Shown here in pieces: positions 10,320 through 22,260 of a DNA stretch of 64,000 nt. Numbering within the stretch: the first letter of the stretch is position 1; each line of letters begins with the position of its first letter. The stretch spans positions 3,595,217-3,659,216 of the forward strand of contig JAHLJT010009355.1 in assembly GCA_031308135.1 (NCBI GenBank), in the 5' to 3' direction. Position numbers and translations under genes: made by a program. Under the pieces are notes generated by a model, which was not told the DNA's origin, made no database searches, and was given only the letters and a program-made list of their open reading frames with translations. This stretch comes from Acheta domesticus. Taxonomy: Eukaryota; Arthropoda; Insecta; Orthoptera; Gryllidae.

Positions 10320-11384
10320 GCTCAAAAGAACTTTAAAGGCGGGTGAATCAAAAATTCGATGTCGTATTGTTGAGTTGATTCCAAATTTCCTTGCTATACT
10401 ATTTTCTTCCCTATAATAAGACATAGAGAGGACTATTAATTCGATTTTGAATTATTCTTGCATACGTACTTTTCACAAAAGAGAAAATTTTACATGTTTT
10501 CACTGTCGGGTAATTAGGTGGTTAGCCAGGAGATCTCGAAGGCAATCACACTGAGCAACAAAATTTAAGTTTTATAATGTTGGTAGAATTCTTACTGAGT
10601 TTTTGTGGTGATTTCAAACCGGTTTACAGAAGTTCTCTATGTCCAGCTTTTTTAATGATTCAGATGTATCATTTAAAAATGAATAGAATTAAAATTAAGC
10701 ACCTGAAAAGTTCTTTGATTTTTCTTGGAATGAAGTGCAATCACTAGCGGAACCAAACAAACAACTATCCTCGTTATCTTCATCTGTAGTTAAAGTATTT
10801 TAAGCATTTCTTTTTTTAAATACACCTACGTTAAATGCATCTCCAGAATAAAGTTCAAAACACTCAAAAATAGTTTTTCAAATACAAAATGTATTTCAAA
10901 TACAAGTATTCAGATATCGCCCAACTCTGAGGACAATCCACTCTCGCGACACGCGGGCTGACCGGGGCAGTAGCGATGTCCCTTGAGCTCAGGATTGCAA
11001 GGCAAATGGCCGTGCGTAAGTGTCCAACTGCGAGTCACCCCTTATAATCCACTGCGCAGAAATAGACAACGGCGTAATCGAAACCCCAACGAGATGTAAT
11101 TGTATCCAGGTCTAGGGAGGAGAGTAATACAGCTCTCCTATGATTGCACGAGTTTCATAGAATGTTCCCAAACAATGTTAAAATATTAAATTAAAATAAA
11201 AATATTATTAAATTTCTATGTGCTACTCAATTAGAAAAATGTATATAATAGTTCCTTTCCTGTTTAAAAAATATTCACATAATTGTAATAATAACTTAAA
11301 ACAATGTTAAGAAATATTGCTTTGTAAATAAGAATGTAAAATTGTAAAATACGTGTGTGAATCAAATTTAAACGAGACTATTTT
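10320..11384. other. Unassigned stretch
   Basis: Mostly AT-rich; a slightly GC-richer patch at 10920-11130. No gene was recognised. Confidence 0.4.
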
Positions 11385-12230
11385 TTTTAATTATTTGGTG
11401 TAATGTAGCAGCTAAGTACTTATAATTTTTCCACATAATCTCCAGCTTTGGAAATGCATTTTGATCAGAGTGGTTTGGGGGATTTTTAATCCAGGCATCG
11501 TAAAAGGAACTGGATTGTGCCATGAGCTATTTGTGCACGAAGGCCTCCACTCCCGCGTTGTCTTGGAATCGTTGCCCTCCCAGTGCTTCTTTAAGCGACC
11601 CAAGCAGATGAAAATCGCAGGGTGATAGCTCAGGAAAACAGGGAGGATGTTCAAGAGGAGTCCATCTCATTTCCTCTAATTTGGCGCAAGTCAGAGTAGC
11701 AGCATGGAGCCAAACGTTGTCGTGAAGCAGAAGGAACTTTACGGAACCCTAGGTCTTTGGCGATGTCTGCTTCACAGCTCCCATAACTTCTAACCTCTGC
11801 TGCAATGTCCGAAACTGACCAACGTCGATCCTCTTCAACAAGTGCACGAATCGAGAGAATGTTCTCCTCCGTAATGCTGGTCCGAGGGCGGCGATCATGT
11901 TCCTCAGTTTCAACCCGTTCGCGTCCTTCCTTGAACTCCTTATGCCAGGCGAACACGCGAGCCCTTGACAGAGTTTTATCCCCGAACTGTGCAGTTAATC
12001 TTTGCAAAATTTCCACAACCTTCACGAGTAACAAATTTAATAATAATGCGTTGCGCAGTAGAAGGGTGCAGACATCGTCACTGCCACTGCCCAACAAGTC
12101 TGAAGAGGTCGCCGCCTGCTCTGCAGAGTCCTCGTATACCCAACAATGCCCTTTAGATACGGCAGCCCGAACCACTCGAAATCACGCGCGCAGGATGAAA
12201 GATCTCGTTAATATTTGAATCACCTCCGTA
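11385..12230 (-). pseudogene. mariner transposase remnant, internally deleted
   Basis: The - strand encodes the N-terminal helix-turn-helix region of a mariner-family transposase (FGDKTLSRARVFAWHKEFKE, then DRRPRTSITEENI and WSVSDIAAEV), which binds the inverted repeats. After DLGFRKV the sequence jumps to LLLHDNVWLHAA (second catalytic Asp, codon at about 11719-11721) and PELSPCDFHLL (third Asp, about 11614-11616). Exactly 34 residues separate these two, the mariner D34D signature. The region holding the first catalytic Asp is missing, and an in-frame stop and frameshifts are present. It is a dead, internally deleted copy. Terminal inverted repeats were not resolved. Confidence 0.85.
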
Positions 12231-12234
12231 TTAT

Positions 12235-12840
12235 GTAACATTGTAAAACAGATTTTGATCGCTTATGGCCAAGTAGATTTAGAGCGATCGAAAATAAATA
12301 ATTTAAATAAATAAATGTGAAAATAGCGAATGCGAACGCGGTCCATGGCGGCCAGAGAGGAGCAGGCCACAGTATCATCAGATGCACCTCATGCTGTGTA
12401 TTTCAAGGATTTACAGCTACTTTGCGCGAGTAAATGCGTCCCAACTGATTCCGTGAGTAATGGAGTGTTAATCATTTAAAAATGCCCATTATTTGTTAAC
12501 GATAGTTGTTTCCAAGCATGACAAAGTGAAACAGAGCGCCGCTGCCAGATAGGATGGCCAGAAAGAGCTCGTGTTCTTCCAGGGGATTCCTGGGAATAGG
12601 AGGGAAGAGAATGATTCTGATTCGAAACGAGAGAAAAGATGCAGTCCCAGTGAAAAGTACGGGGTGTCCCACCAACTGTGGACCACCGTCATTTTTTTTA
12701 AACGGTTCACGATATCGAAATGCAATTTTCGCTCAACAATGTGGAATCATGGGGAAAGTAATATGCTGTGCAGACATTGCTCGTAATATTTTTAGTTTTG
12801 TAAAAATTTAACTATCTTTGATTTCATGAGTGGAACTGCT
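12235..12840. other. Unassigned stretch
   Basis: No convincing coding signal. GGGGTGTCCCACCAACTGT near 12661 resembles transposon-end sequences, but no partner end was found. Confidence 0.35.
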
Positions 12841-12841
12841 C

Positions 12842-14120
12842 ATTTTCACTTTCTAGCTATGGCTTACACAGCAGAGAAAGTTCTGTAATGTTGTGGGAAA
12901 AACGCGGGGAATTTTCGGAAGAAAAAACTCTTATTACAGGGCTCTGGTCAAGTAAAAATTGGATAAATCCAGTTACTAAATTTGTAAATACTAGTGGTGC
13001 TACAGAATAGCACATACTTTCCCGAATTCGTTTTCTATTCATTTCTATGCGTTTTCGTTACTTATTCTCTATATTTCAGAATCCTAAAATTGATTACCAA
13101 ACATTTTTTGCACTGTTTTAAAATTCTCTTAGGTTAAAGTTCTCTAAAGAGAGAGGGCGACTAATTTTGACGCCCAATTATTCCAAAAATACTCATATTT
13201 TGGAAATATTCAACATGACCTTATTTGAAGATCTGATTTTGATGAGCACATTTGTATCTTCACAATTGTAGTTGTAGGAAAAGGCCGTTTTTTTTGTTTT
13301 TTTTAAATCAGGCTTTTCAACGAACATGAAACCTGCACCATTCTCGTAAGCTTCCTTTGTGATATTTAAGGTCCCAATTTAATAAGAAAACGTTGTGCCG
13401 CTTTTAAGAAAAAACATTTAAGGAAAATAAAAATTGCCTATGTATAACACAAAATTTCGCAAAAAATTCTCATGTTTTTGAAGAATCGGTTATGACTTTA
13501 TTTGAAGATCTTTTTTTTATGAACACATTTCATTAAGAAAAAAATTGTAACTTCATAATTGCAGAAGTAGGCGACTTTTGAATTTTTTCAATTTTCGAAT
13601 AATCACAGTTTTTAACCAACATGGGACCTGCGCCATTCTCTTAAAGACCTTCAGACTATCCAAGAACAAAATGTATTCAAAATTGTTTGCGCCATTTTTT
13701 TAAATTTTGAAAATGTCCGAGGGGCTTTATGTAAAGTACGCCCTGAAATTAAAATATCGGTTTCATATTCAAGGAGCCACGACATCAGTCAGATCGATTG
13801 AGGAATATCAATTTTGAAGAAAATCGGCTGAACGGTTTAGTCGCTAGCGTTGTTCACACACACGGACGGACGGTCGTTTTGCAGTCAATGAATTTTTCGG
13901 AATAAAGGAACCGTAAAACGTGGATTCCGGCTGCCCCACGTGTTAGGGGATTTCTTTCTAAATTTAGCAACAGGATTTATCCACTTTTTCGTTACCAGGT
14001 CCCTATAATAAGCGTTTTTCTGCCGAATATCCGCCGGTTTTTCAAGCAGCATTACATAACTTTCCCTATACTAACTATACCCTCCGTATATACGTTAGTA
14101 TATGGGAAAGTAATTTTGTG
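12842..14120 (-). mobile_element. Family B/C non-autonomous element, most complete copy
   Basis: Structure: inverted module C (12842-12990), B core on the - strand (12991-13950), module C (13951-14120). The flanking modules are inverted copies of each other over about 150 bp (shared blocks include AAATTTAG, GGATTTATCCA, TAATAAG and ACATAACTTTC-like sequence), and each has a hairpin ACTTTC...GAAAGT near its outer end. The B core begins CTAGTGGTGCTACAGAATAG and ends CCACGTGTTAGGGGA. It has no coding capacity. The core contains a GACGGACGG patch and blocks such as TCAGATCGATTG and AAATCGGCTGAACGGTTTAG that recur in all copies. Confidence 0.65.
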
Positions 14121-14615
14121 TGTGGTCGGATCACTTCATAGAATTGGCGGCCTAACGTGCTTTCACGGCCGTATCATTACAATGTGTAGTAAGAATGACG
14201 TTACTTCTTGTTAGTGTAATGATTCTGTAATTTATTAGGCATACTTTATCCCTTTCGGTACTACTCTAATTTTATGCAAAGTTCCAAGTATACTAAATGC
14301 ACTTTGCCAAAGCGTTCTGCACCCTGGACTAGAGGACAAGAAACAAACGCACGTCATATTTATACTTTTATTCAAAGGGAACTTCATTTATTCCATGGAG
14401 ACATAATGGCTTTGTTGAGTATTATTAGGTCTACAATAATCGTAACCCTAATAACGAAATGCTTTATCACTCATTTTGAATGTCGGTCAATGTACACCCC
14501 ATATTTCTATCGATAATAAATTCAGTTGTAGATGGACGCATCCATCATAGTGATGGCACAAACTGAGCGAATGCAGTTTCCACTGGACGGAAGGAGCTTC
14601 CCGCTGCAGCGAGTG
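14121..14615. other. Unassigned stretch
   Basis: AT-rich; no gene recognised. Confidence 0.4.
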
Positions 14616-14619
14616 CGCG

Positions 14620-15045
14620 TCAGCAGTGGGAGGGCACCCCGCCCCACCCCCGCCCCTCCCTCCTTTCCCCTCCCTCTTTTCCTCTCCCCCGCCCCTCGTC
14701 TCCCCACCCCCACCTACCACCCCTCCCCCCGCCTCCGCTCCCTCCTTTCCTCTCCCCCGCCTACCGCCCCTCCCACTCCTTTCCTCTCCCCTCCCTCATT
14801 TCCCCTCCCCTCTCAGTCTTTACCCTCCCGCCCCTCCTTTCCCCTCCCTCTTTTCCTCTCCCCCGCCCGCCGCCTCTCCCTCCTTCCCCCTCTCCTCCCT
14901 CCATTCCCCTCCCCGACTACCGCCCCTCCCTCCCCACCCTCCTTTCCTCTCCCCCGCCCGCCACCTCTCCCACTCCTTTCCCCTCCCGTCTCTCCTTTAC
15001 CCGCCCCGCCCCTCCCCTCCCCTCCCGCCCCGCGAGGTCGAGGAC
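14620..15045. repeat. CCCTCC-rich polypyrimidine tract
   Basis: About 420 bp of C/T-rich sequence with recurring CCTCTCCCCCGCC and CCTTTCCCCTCCC motifs. Open frames through it are compositional. It may form G-quadruplex or triplex structures on the complementary strand. Confidence 0.85.
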
Positions 15046-15049
15046 CGCA

Positions 15050-16855
15050 ATGTGCTCCTCTCTCGAAGGCAGCGGAGGCTGTTGGACTTCCAAGTTGGAC
15101 TTCCTTTGCTTTCCGAAAAGTCCTGCTTGACAACCTGTTCATATTTATTCAACACAAAATGACATTGTGCCAAAAGTTGCATGTTTGGACGTTGTAGGTA
15201 AATTCAAAAGCATCGAATTGGGGTATTTAACCATTCAAATAAAGAAAATCTCTAAGATCTTCTCAGCTCACGAGAACACATGGTGCGCTTATGGGAGCGT
15301 ATGAAAAACTCAAATCTGCCAAAAACGGCATGTCGGGATTTCTAGTTTTAACGTGAGTTTCAACTTCCTTTTCCTGATTCTTGTTATCTATTTCATTACC
15401 AATGTATGTTATAATTTAAGTTCTTACAGCGTCTTCGACTGAGGATTTAAAAAATTCAGCCCATTTACTCGAAAATCGAACAATCAGAATACGTTTTGAA
15501 ATTTTTGTAGTATTTTGTCTTAGTATAACATTGTTTAATGTATTACTATGTTACTATACACATCTGCCTTTACTTGACATCAAATGTAACAAATTTTTAC
15601 ATTCAACTCAAATAATTATGAGAGGAGGTTGATATTTTTATTTACAGAGCCAGAAATTGAAGAAAATGAAATATGAAACCACATGCATATTATTAGTTAT
15701 ACCGGTTTATTAACTCATCAAAAGCATATTCTATCAAAATATAACCGATGGGCCCTGGAGCCTCCTGTTGATACTGCAGGGACAATTTGTAGCTTGATGT
15801 GGCTAGGTTTAATATCTAACTGCGATTACAATAATCTGAAAGTGTGGTAAGCATCCTCACTTGTCATACGGAGAATAATGTTTCTTGGTGAAGCAATGCT
15901 TCTGCCAACGAATATCAGCCCCAGAGCTCCGCAAAGGTATCTATTTGACATTCGTGGCCTAGTCCTCGCCTCGAGGGACAACCCAGCTCGTCGTGAGGTG
16001 ATACACTGACAGCTGAACGCCGTGCAGCGCACGTGAGATGGCGCAGGGCTCAGTCCTACTCGCGACGACAGCGTTCTGATGGTGTTCGACGATTGATTGA
16101 TTGATTGTCAGGGATTCCGACCGCGTCATCTACCGAGGTCATTAAAATACATTTTGGGAACGTTTTCCATTCGGCTGAAAAGTGTGGCGATAAGTTGAAA
16201 CAAATTTTAAACGAAGTTCGATGACTAAATAGTTATGATCATTTTTCAAGATGCAGTTGCATGGAAACTATGGGGAATATACATATAATTATACTCATGT
16301 TGTCAACTTCATTTGTTCTTTCACATACAAGTATTTTCGAGAGTAAAGGGACATCTGTATGATTTGATCTGTTGTGGCTGCTTGCCATGTACCGTGTAGA
16401 TACTTTGTGTATTCAATAACCTTCAATAAAATGTCTTTCTCTAGACGTCACATAAAACGGCTATCTTCATTCGTAGAGGTCTCTCTGTTGCTATGGTGTC
16501 AGGCGAGAATTTGGAAAGGTACTTCAGCTTTTTGATCCAATTAACGGAGTCGCGTCTTGAAGCAAGAGCTACGCGGCCTTCAACGACCAGTCTCCCTCTC
16601 TCAGATCAGCAACTCAAATCTTCTGCGGAAATGAAAGTTGTTTCTCTAGAAGAGCCGCCGGGAGTGCAGCCCGGGATTGATGTCGAAGTGTGTGAGGGAT
16701 GAGTCGTAGGAAAGTCAGGGGCGGCAGAATGACCTTCCGAAAAGCTTCCACGTTCACCGAGGACCCTCTCTGTCCATCACGAAGCCCAAGTAAACCGCCC
16801 GGTATTCGAAGCACGGCCTGAGAGGTGAAAGGCGAGTATTTTTAAAGCGCTTTCC
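15050..16855. other. Unassigned stretch
   Basis: Mixed composition; (GATT)n near 16093-16108. No exon or element was recognised. Confidence 0.35.
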
Positions 16856-16959
16856 GCTGGCCGCCCCAGTCCGTCGGTGGCGCCGTGACCCCGCTCCGCC
16901 CCCCTGCGGGGCCCTACAGGGACGTGTCTGCCCGCGAACAAGGCTTTAAGGCTCGTGGC

Positions 16960-17105
16960 ACCTCGCGCAATCCCCTTTCGCCGCCTCGCGAGGGCGGCTG
17001 GGCGCATGCGCGTGCGGGGCGGGGCGGGGCGGGGCGGGGCGTGGCGGGGCGTGGCGTGGCGGGGTGGGCGCCAGTGGCAGGGCGGGAGCGGCGCGGAGCG
17101 GAGGC
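16960..17105 (+). promoter_or_regulatory. CpG island with GGGGC array, candidate promoter
   Basis: CpG-dense sequence with at least five consecutive GGGGC units (about 17016-17040) and related GGCGTGGCGGGG repeats. It lies directly upstream of a candidate start codon at 17106. No TATA box was seen, in keeping with a CpG-type promoter. Function is inferred. Confidence 0.4.
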
Positions 17106-17156
17106 ATGGCGTGCGGGCTGCGGGCCGGCGCGGGGCTGGCAGGCGCCGCAGACTTG
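17106..17156 (+). CDS. Candidate first coding exon, unknown gene
   Basis: An ATG in good initiation context (GAGGCATGG) opens a 17-codon frame, MACGLRAGAGLAGAADL, that meets a strong splice donor, TTG followed by GTGAGTGCG, at 17157. The exon would be phase 0 and sits at the 3' edge of a CpG island with GC boxes, the usual setting of a first exon. Codon composition is GC-rich, unlike the AT-rich DNA that follows. No second exon was identified in the window, the peptide is too short to name, and a chance match is possible. The rest of the gene could lie in the downstream AT-rich DNA or beyond the window. Confidence 0.3.
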
Positions 17157-17169
17157 GTGAGTGCGCGCG

Positions 17170-20100
17170 CCACAGCAGACAACTCTTTTTTTTTTAAATT
17201 TATTACTTCCCGTTCGAGACAGTATTGTCTCCCGACGGTTTTAACATACAGAAACGTACATAGCTCGTTAGGATACGGCCATCCTTAAGTCGCGGTTAGT
17301 TTCTTTACTGTATTAATGGGTTTTGATTATAGTTCTTATGTTAAAAGACTAAGCTCGTATTTCCTTCATCAATTGAGGCTTTCAGGGGAGCTCTCTCTTC
17401 CCCGCATTATGACGGAAGCGTCTTCAAAAAACTTTTCATTCCAAGCAGTTTCTGTAATACTTATCTTTAATCCCAATGAATAAGCTGCAAATTTATGAAT
17501 ACTTAATTTTACAGGAGAGCAAAAAACAACTTTCAACTGAAGTAAATCAGGAATTAATGCTATTCGAACGAAGGTGATATTCAAATGAAACTATTTATGG
17601 GTAGATTACGTTTGAAAATCATTAATCGCTGATTTACGGTATCACTTGAAATTAGTTTTTTTTTTATGTCTTGTAAAATTAAGATTTCATAACTTATCAG
17701 CTCATTCACTGGGGTCAAAGATATTTCTTCGCTAATAAACAAATGAATTTAATAAACAAATTAATTAATTTTAAACATTTCATTTCTGATGTTTATAATG
17801 TAATTCTAAGTAGCATTCATGTAGTTTCTAAAATAAAATGAAGTTTTTGTTCAATTACTTATGACGCGAACCAAATTCCGATAGAATTGAAAAATGACGT
17901 GCTTGCAAAAATTGGAAAATTGTCAGTATGTAGGCTCGACATTACATTTAGCATTCAATGTTGGAATTGGGTTGAACGGTCCTGCCAAATTGTATCTCAT
18001 CTCACGAAGTCGTAGAAGAGAAAAGCTACAACTCTCAAACGTCCTCCTTTAAGAACGGTATGCTCTCTTTTATGCTTACTTTCTAAATTAAAATTGAATC
18101 TTAGTAACGATTGTGCAATATTTTAATTTCTACTGTCATGTATTCTTGAGTATGATACACGGTGTAATGATTCAAGGTGTGTCGGTTCATGAAATAATAG
18201 TGTAAATCATTTTTTGTGGAACGAAATGAAAATTCTCTTAGTTGTTTTCACTAAGCACTTTCCTCACATTCTCCTACCTTGATTTCTTGTCCGCAATCTA
18301 ATAAGTTTATATGATTATAGTTTGGTTTCATTTTACAAATTGTAGAGTTTGAAACGCCAAATAATTACTCAGGCAGCATGTGAATGACATTTTTGTACAT
18401 GTCTGTAAAATATTGTAATTCTCAACGATTATTTTGATGTAACATGAGATGGTAGTACGGCGGGCAGGTAATTTGCAATTGGCGGAGGATGAAAATGTCG
18501 ACAGAGTTTTCAGAAAATGACATCGTACATTGCTTCCATCAACTCTCGGAAGAAAAAAGTTGAATATCATAAAATGAGTTGAGTAAAAATAGAAAAGTCC
18601 CGAATGCCACTCTTATGGACTTATGAAATTAAATTTGAATATGAAACGATTATGTACGGTTTGGTGCGTTCTCGTTACAAAAGTACATGCTGGAATAGTT
18701 GGCGGTTGAATAGTAATGAGACAGGCTAGACACTGGGCTCTCATCGAAGTGAATCATCTGGTGTTTAGGTAGATTAGTATGTGGGTAGGCAAATAACGTA
18801 GTTTTGAAGAGACACTTCTTATGACGTCACTTAATAAAGACAAACGCCTCCGCTTAGAAATACTTGTATATGGATATAATAAATAAATTTGACTTTCGAT
18901 ATCCTAGAAACACTCAGCATATCCTCCACCTTGGCTATTGTTTTCACTAAATATTTTGTGCAGTAATTTTTAATGAAATTTTTTTCATTTCCGGTTTTTT
19001 CTGGCAAACTCACTCACTGCTTCTATAGCACTCAATATTTTTCTTGCAAATTGTTTAATGTGCTCTTCAATCATGTATAATAGAACTCACAAGTTATTTT
19101 GAAAGCATTTTTGATATCACATACGGAGCTATTGTGTTACTATTAAGCATACTGAAATTTTTCAGTTTCATCCAACAGTTTTGAAATGGTTATTTTAATC
19201 AGTTGGTCTTCAATTCAGAGAGTTCTTTATTGTAGAAGGTCAAAAGTCAATATTTTATCACTTTATCACTGGGTTTATTAAATATTGTAATTATTTACGT
19301 GACAACAACTAATATACGATTGATGTGGTACACTAATACTACGATAGCTTCGCAAAATGAGAACTTGGTTAATTTCGTAATTCATTTCCGTCCTACCAAC
19401 AACTCACAGTTGCCTTGTTGGATGTTAAATTTATTTTATGGAATAAAATGATTTGCATTCAAATGAAAACTATTTGCATAAATTATGTGTGTTTGAATAA
19501 CGCCTGGCGAATAAATGATTACGGGAATTTGGGAGAGAATGGGCACTCGATACAATCGTAATTCGATTCTTTGAGTGAATTTTTGAAGTTATGCATTTCT
19601 GGTAAAAACAATTCGTCTCAACAAAGTCAAGAAGTGTCAAATTATAGATATTAGTGAAATGTGAATTATTAATTCAAAGTAATCCTATTGGGACGTATGG
19701 AAACCGTTGACTTCCTAGTAAGTTTTGTATTATTTGGCAGATAAACTGCAAGGTGATATTAATAATAATAATAATTAATAATAATTTTATATTCACCTTC
19801 TGGACACAGTTGTAAGTTTTAACAATTACGTGAGAATTATTTTCTCATGTTGAAATTTCCAACTTCAGTTGCGACCCTATAACTTCTTAGCAGAAATGAT
19901 ATTGCAAATTATATTTGATTGTTCAAAGAATTGAATGTCCCAGCCGGACATTCCCTGCGTACGCCCAATTGCTAGGGCTATGAATCTTCGTCTTGTAACC
20001 ACCCCTTGTGTATGTGCTTGGGGTTGTGTCATCCATGTTTCTGAGACGGTATGGATTATTTTATAGCTTTTGTGAAGCAAGATTGGTGCCTCTATATCAT

Positions 20101-20280
20101 CTGTGTACAGTATGTTTGTTCTTTGGATAATTATGTGTAAGTGATAAAGCCTAAGAACTTGATGTAGCCTAGTGCTGTTTTATTTTTATCTCAAGCCCTC
20201 ATGTTGGAATAAAATATTCGTAAACTTTGGGAAACTTGATGATTTAATGTTTTAATTACTCTACCCAAATCCCTTGATTG
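17170..20280. other. AT-rich stretch without recognised genes
   Basis: About 3.1 kb of AT-rich DNA. A - strand frame of roughly 100 codons (20200 to 19877) is open and contains ILYTDDIEAPILL and ETWMTQPQAHTQGVV, but no family was recognised. (AAT)-like runs occur near 19760. It could be intron of the candidate gene at 17.1 kb. Confidence 0.35.
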
Positions 20281-20284
20281 CAAC

Positions 20285-21605
20285 TTCCAACATTACGCTT
20301 CGCGGTCACGAATCTTCAATAAACATTGTACATCTTTTAAAAAAGGAACTTTTAAAAAAATATTTTTAAAACAAATTTCAATTAAGTCACGAATCTATAT
20401 CTTCAAACTTGTCGTTTTGTAATGTTCACTTTTTGCAATTTTCGAAAAAAAACAACAGAGTTCGCCGGAAATGGGACCATTTAAAGAAAAATTGGATCAT
20501 TTCTTTGAAAATTATTCTTTAAAAAATACCAAACTATCACGCAAGAATACGCAAAAACTACTCACTTTTAGGGTCATGTACACATTTTCGAAAAACTGTA
20601 CATGACTATCTCAAGACCTGTCATTGAATATCAAAGTTTATTAAAGAACTATTCGTTCTATATCAGCACAAACTTTCTCGAATTATATCTACATTTGCAA
20701 TTTTCCAAAATTATGAGAATTCAACCAAAACGACACCTGCGCGTTCGCTGAATTATCAGTAGAAACAACTTGAAGTAAAAAAAATGAATTCATTTTCGAA
20801 AAAATGTGTTTTTTGCAAATTTAATTATTTCAAGCAGAAATTACGCGAAAGCGCTTAAACTTCAGTCGATTTTCTCCTAGATTGATCTTCCCCGGTCGAT
20901 TTGAAGGAACTCAAAGCCCTGCGAGTTTGAAACGGATATTTTGATTTGGGGTAGACATTACGTGAATTCTCAAAACATTTTCTCAAAAAACGCTACAAAT
21001 TTTTTGATGAAACCTTGTTCTCGGATAGCATAAGGGACGCTTCAGAGAATGGTGCAGGTCTCACTTCGTTAGTATCCCTGATTTACCGAAAATTGCAAAG
21101 GACAAAAGTATTGTCTTTCTATAAATACAAAATTGAAGTTAGATATTTTTCTCTAATAAAATCTGTTCTTTAAAGATATAATCTTCAAATAGGGTCATAA
21201 ATAATTTTTCAAAAATATAAGTAGTTTTTGCGGGTGTTTGCGTAAAATTTAGACAATTTTCAAAAAAGGTTTTTACTTAAACTTTTTTTATTCCGCTCCA
21301 AATTATTATTTTAAATTTTCTCCTCCTATGTATCAAACGGTACACAAAACATTGAATATTGAGGACTTGCCTTGAATAAAATGTTCTAAAAAACAGCTCT
21401 TTAAAAAAGTCTTGTAGAATATTTTGAAAAAGAGTCGTTTTCGCGTAAATTCTGCTTGAAGTTGATGCAAATTATAAAATACATTTTCTCAAAAACTGCT
21501 CCAAATTTTTTCTTCACTTTGTTTTCACGAATAGAACAAAAGACGATAAAGAATGTCTTATTTTCGTTGACCTGTTGGAATTTTCGACAACTGCCATTTT
21601 CGACA
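20285..21605 (+). repeat. Family B repeat, diverged copy (left of the Penelope-like fragments)
   Basis: From about 20860 the order of conserved blocks is clear: CAGTCGATTTTCTCC, CCCCGGTCGATTTGAAGGAA, GAGAATGGTGCAGGTC, then the ATCTTCAAAT and GGTCATAAATAA blocks, in + orientation. 20285-20860 is similar in style but more diverged. No coding capacity. Confidence 0.5.
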
Positions 21606-21614
21606 ACTGTTATT

Positions 21615-21880
21615 ACAAGGGTCAAGGCGGTTCTTCATCTGGACCAGGCTCCTTTCGTTCTTGTTGAGGGCGTAGAACCCCGGGCGGATGTCGGATCTGC
21701 GAAGCAGCCTGTCGATCCTGTGACACCTTGGATGTAGGGGAGTCGCGCCGTCTTCTGTGGTGAGCTGGATTCCTCGGTCGTGGTGTTGGATGTGGCTGCG
21801 TCTCGTGCGTTGAGGTTTTGCAAGGCACGACGTATCGAGGAACTGCTGTAGCCGTTGGCGAGGAAAGTCTCTCTAAGTGT
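21615..21880 (-). pseudogene. Penelope-like element, region between RT and GIY-YIG
   Basis: On the - strand one frame reads ETFLANGYSSSSIRRALQNL and then TARLPYIQGVT; after a one-base shift it continues RIDRLLRRSDIRPGFYALNK and MKNRLDP. This is the connector between reverse transcriptase and endonuclease in Penelope-like elements (F-x-NGY-S-x-x-IRRAL, LPYI-x-GVT-x-RI-x-RLLR, then a K-rich LVQMK-D block). The endonuclease that should follow lies instead on the + strand at 21905-22037, so the two pieces are inverted relative to each other around 21885-21905. The RT domain itself is absent. Confidence 0.75.
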
Positions 21881-21904
21881 CTCTATTTCTTTTGTTGCTT
21901 GTTA

Positions 21905-22037
21905 TAACGCTGGAGTATATGAAATCCCGTGCAGTTGTGGGCTAGCGTACATCGGCCAAACTGGTCGATCTGTAGAGGAACGCATGCGCGAACACATCCG
22001 GCATGAACGACTGAAAAACATCCACAAGAAAATTTGA
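21905..22037 (+). pseudogene. Penelope-like element, GIY-YIG endonuclease fragment
   Basis: The frame reads AGVYEIPCSCGLAYIGQTGR and then SVEERMREHIRHERLKNIHK up to a stop at 22035. GVY (21912-21920) and YIG (21948-21956), the following TGR arginine and EH pair fit the GIY-YIG nuclease of Penelope-like elements; CSCG is part of the zinc-binding motif specific to these elements. Only the first part of the domain, about 40 residues, is present; it ends at a family B copy starting at 22046. In intact elements this domain forms the C-terminus of a single RT-EN protein and cuts target DNA. Confidence 0.85.
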
Positions 22038-22045
22038 AACATAAA

Positions 22046-22260
22046 CTAATGGTGCTAAAACAGCACGTGCTTTCTCGCCAGTATTTTCACGCAAATTTAC
22101 GCAAAAATTATTCAAATGTTCGAAAAATTGAACAAGACCTTATTTCCAAATGTATCTTTATGGAACAGATTTCATTAACGGAAAAATCTCTATTATCATT
22201 ACTTGTAGGAATACGCCGAAAAAATGTTCAACTTTTGCAAGGTGCACAACATTTATAAAT
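22046..22260 (-). repeat. Family B repeat, terminal part
   Basis: It begins CTAATGGTGCTAAAACAGCA then CGTGCTTTCTCGC, the conserved B terminus, followed by blocks matching other copies (GAACAAGACCTTATTTCCAA, ACAGATTTCATTAACGG, GTAGGAATACGCCG). It is truncated after about 215 bp. Its orientation is opposite to the B copy on the other side of the Penelope-like fragments. Confidence 0.65.

Noticed and set aside
11805..12218. A 137-codon + strand frame
   Set aside because: It is antisense to the mariner transposase remnant, which explains the region.
14532..15197. A 221-codon Pro/Ser-rich frame with overlapping frames on both strands
   Set aside because: It runs through CCCTCC low-complexity sequence and lacks any domain or splice context.
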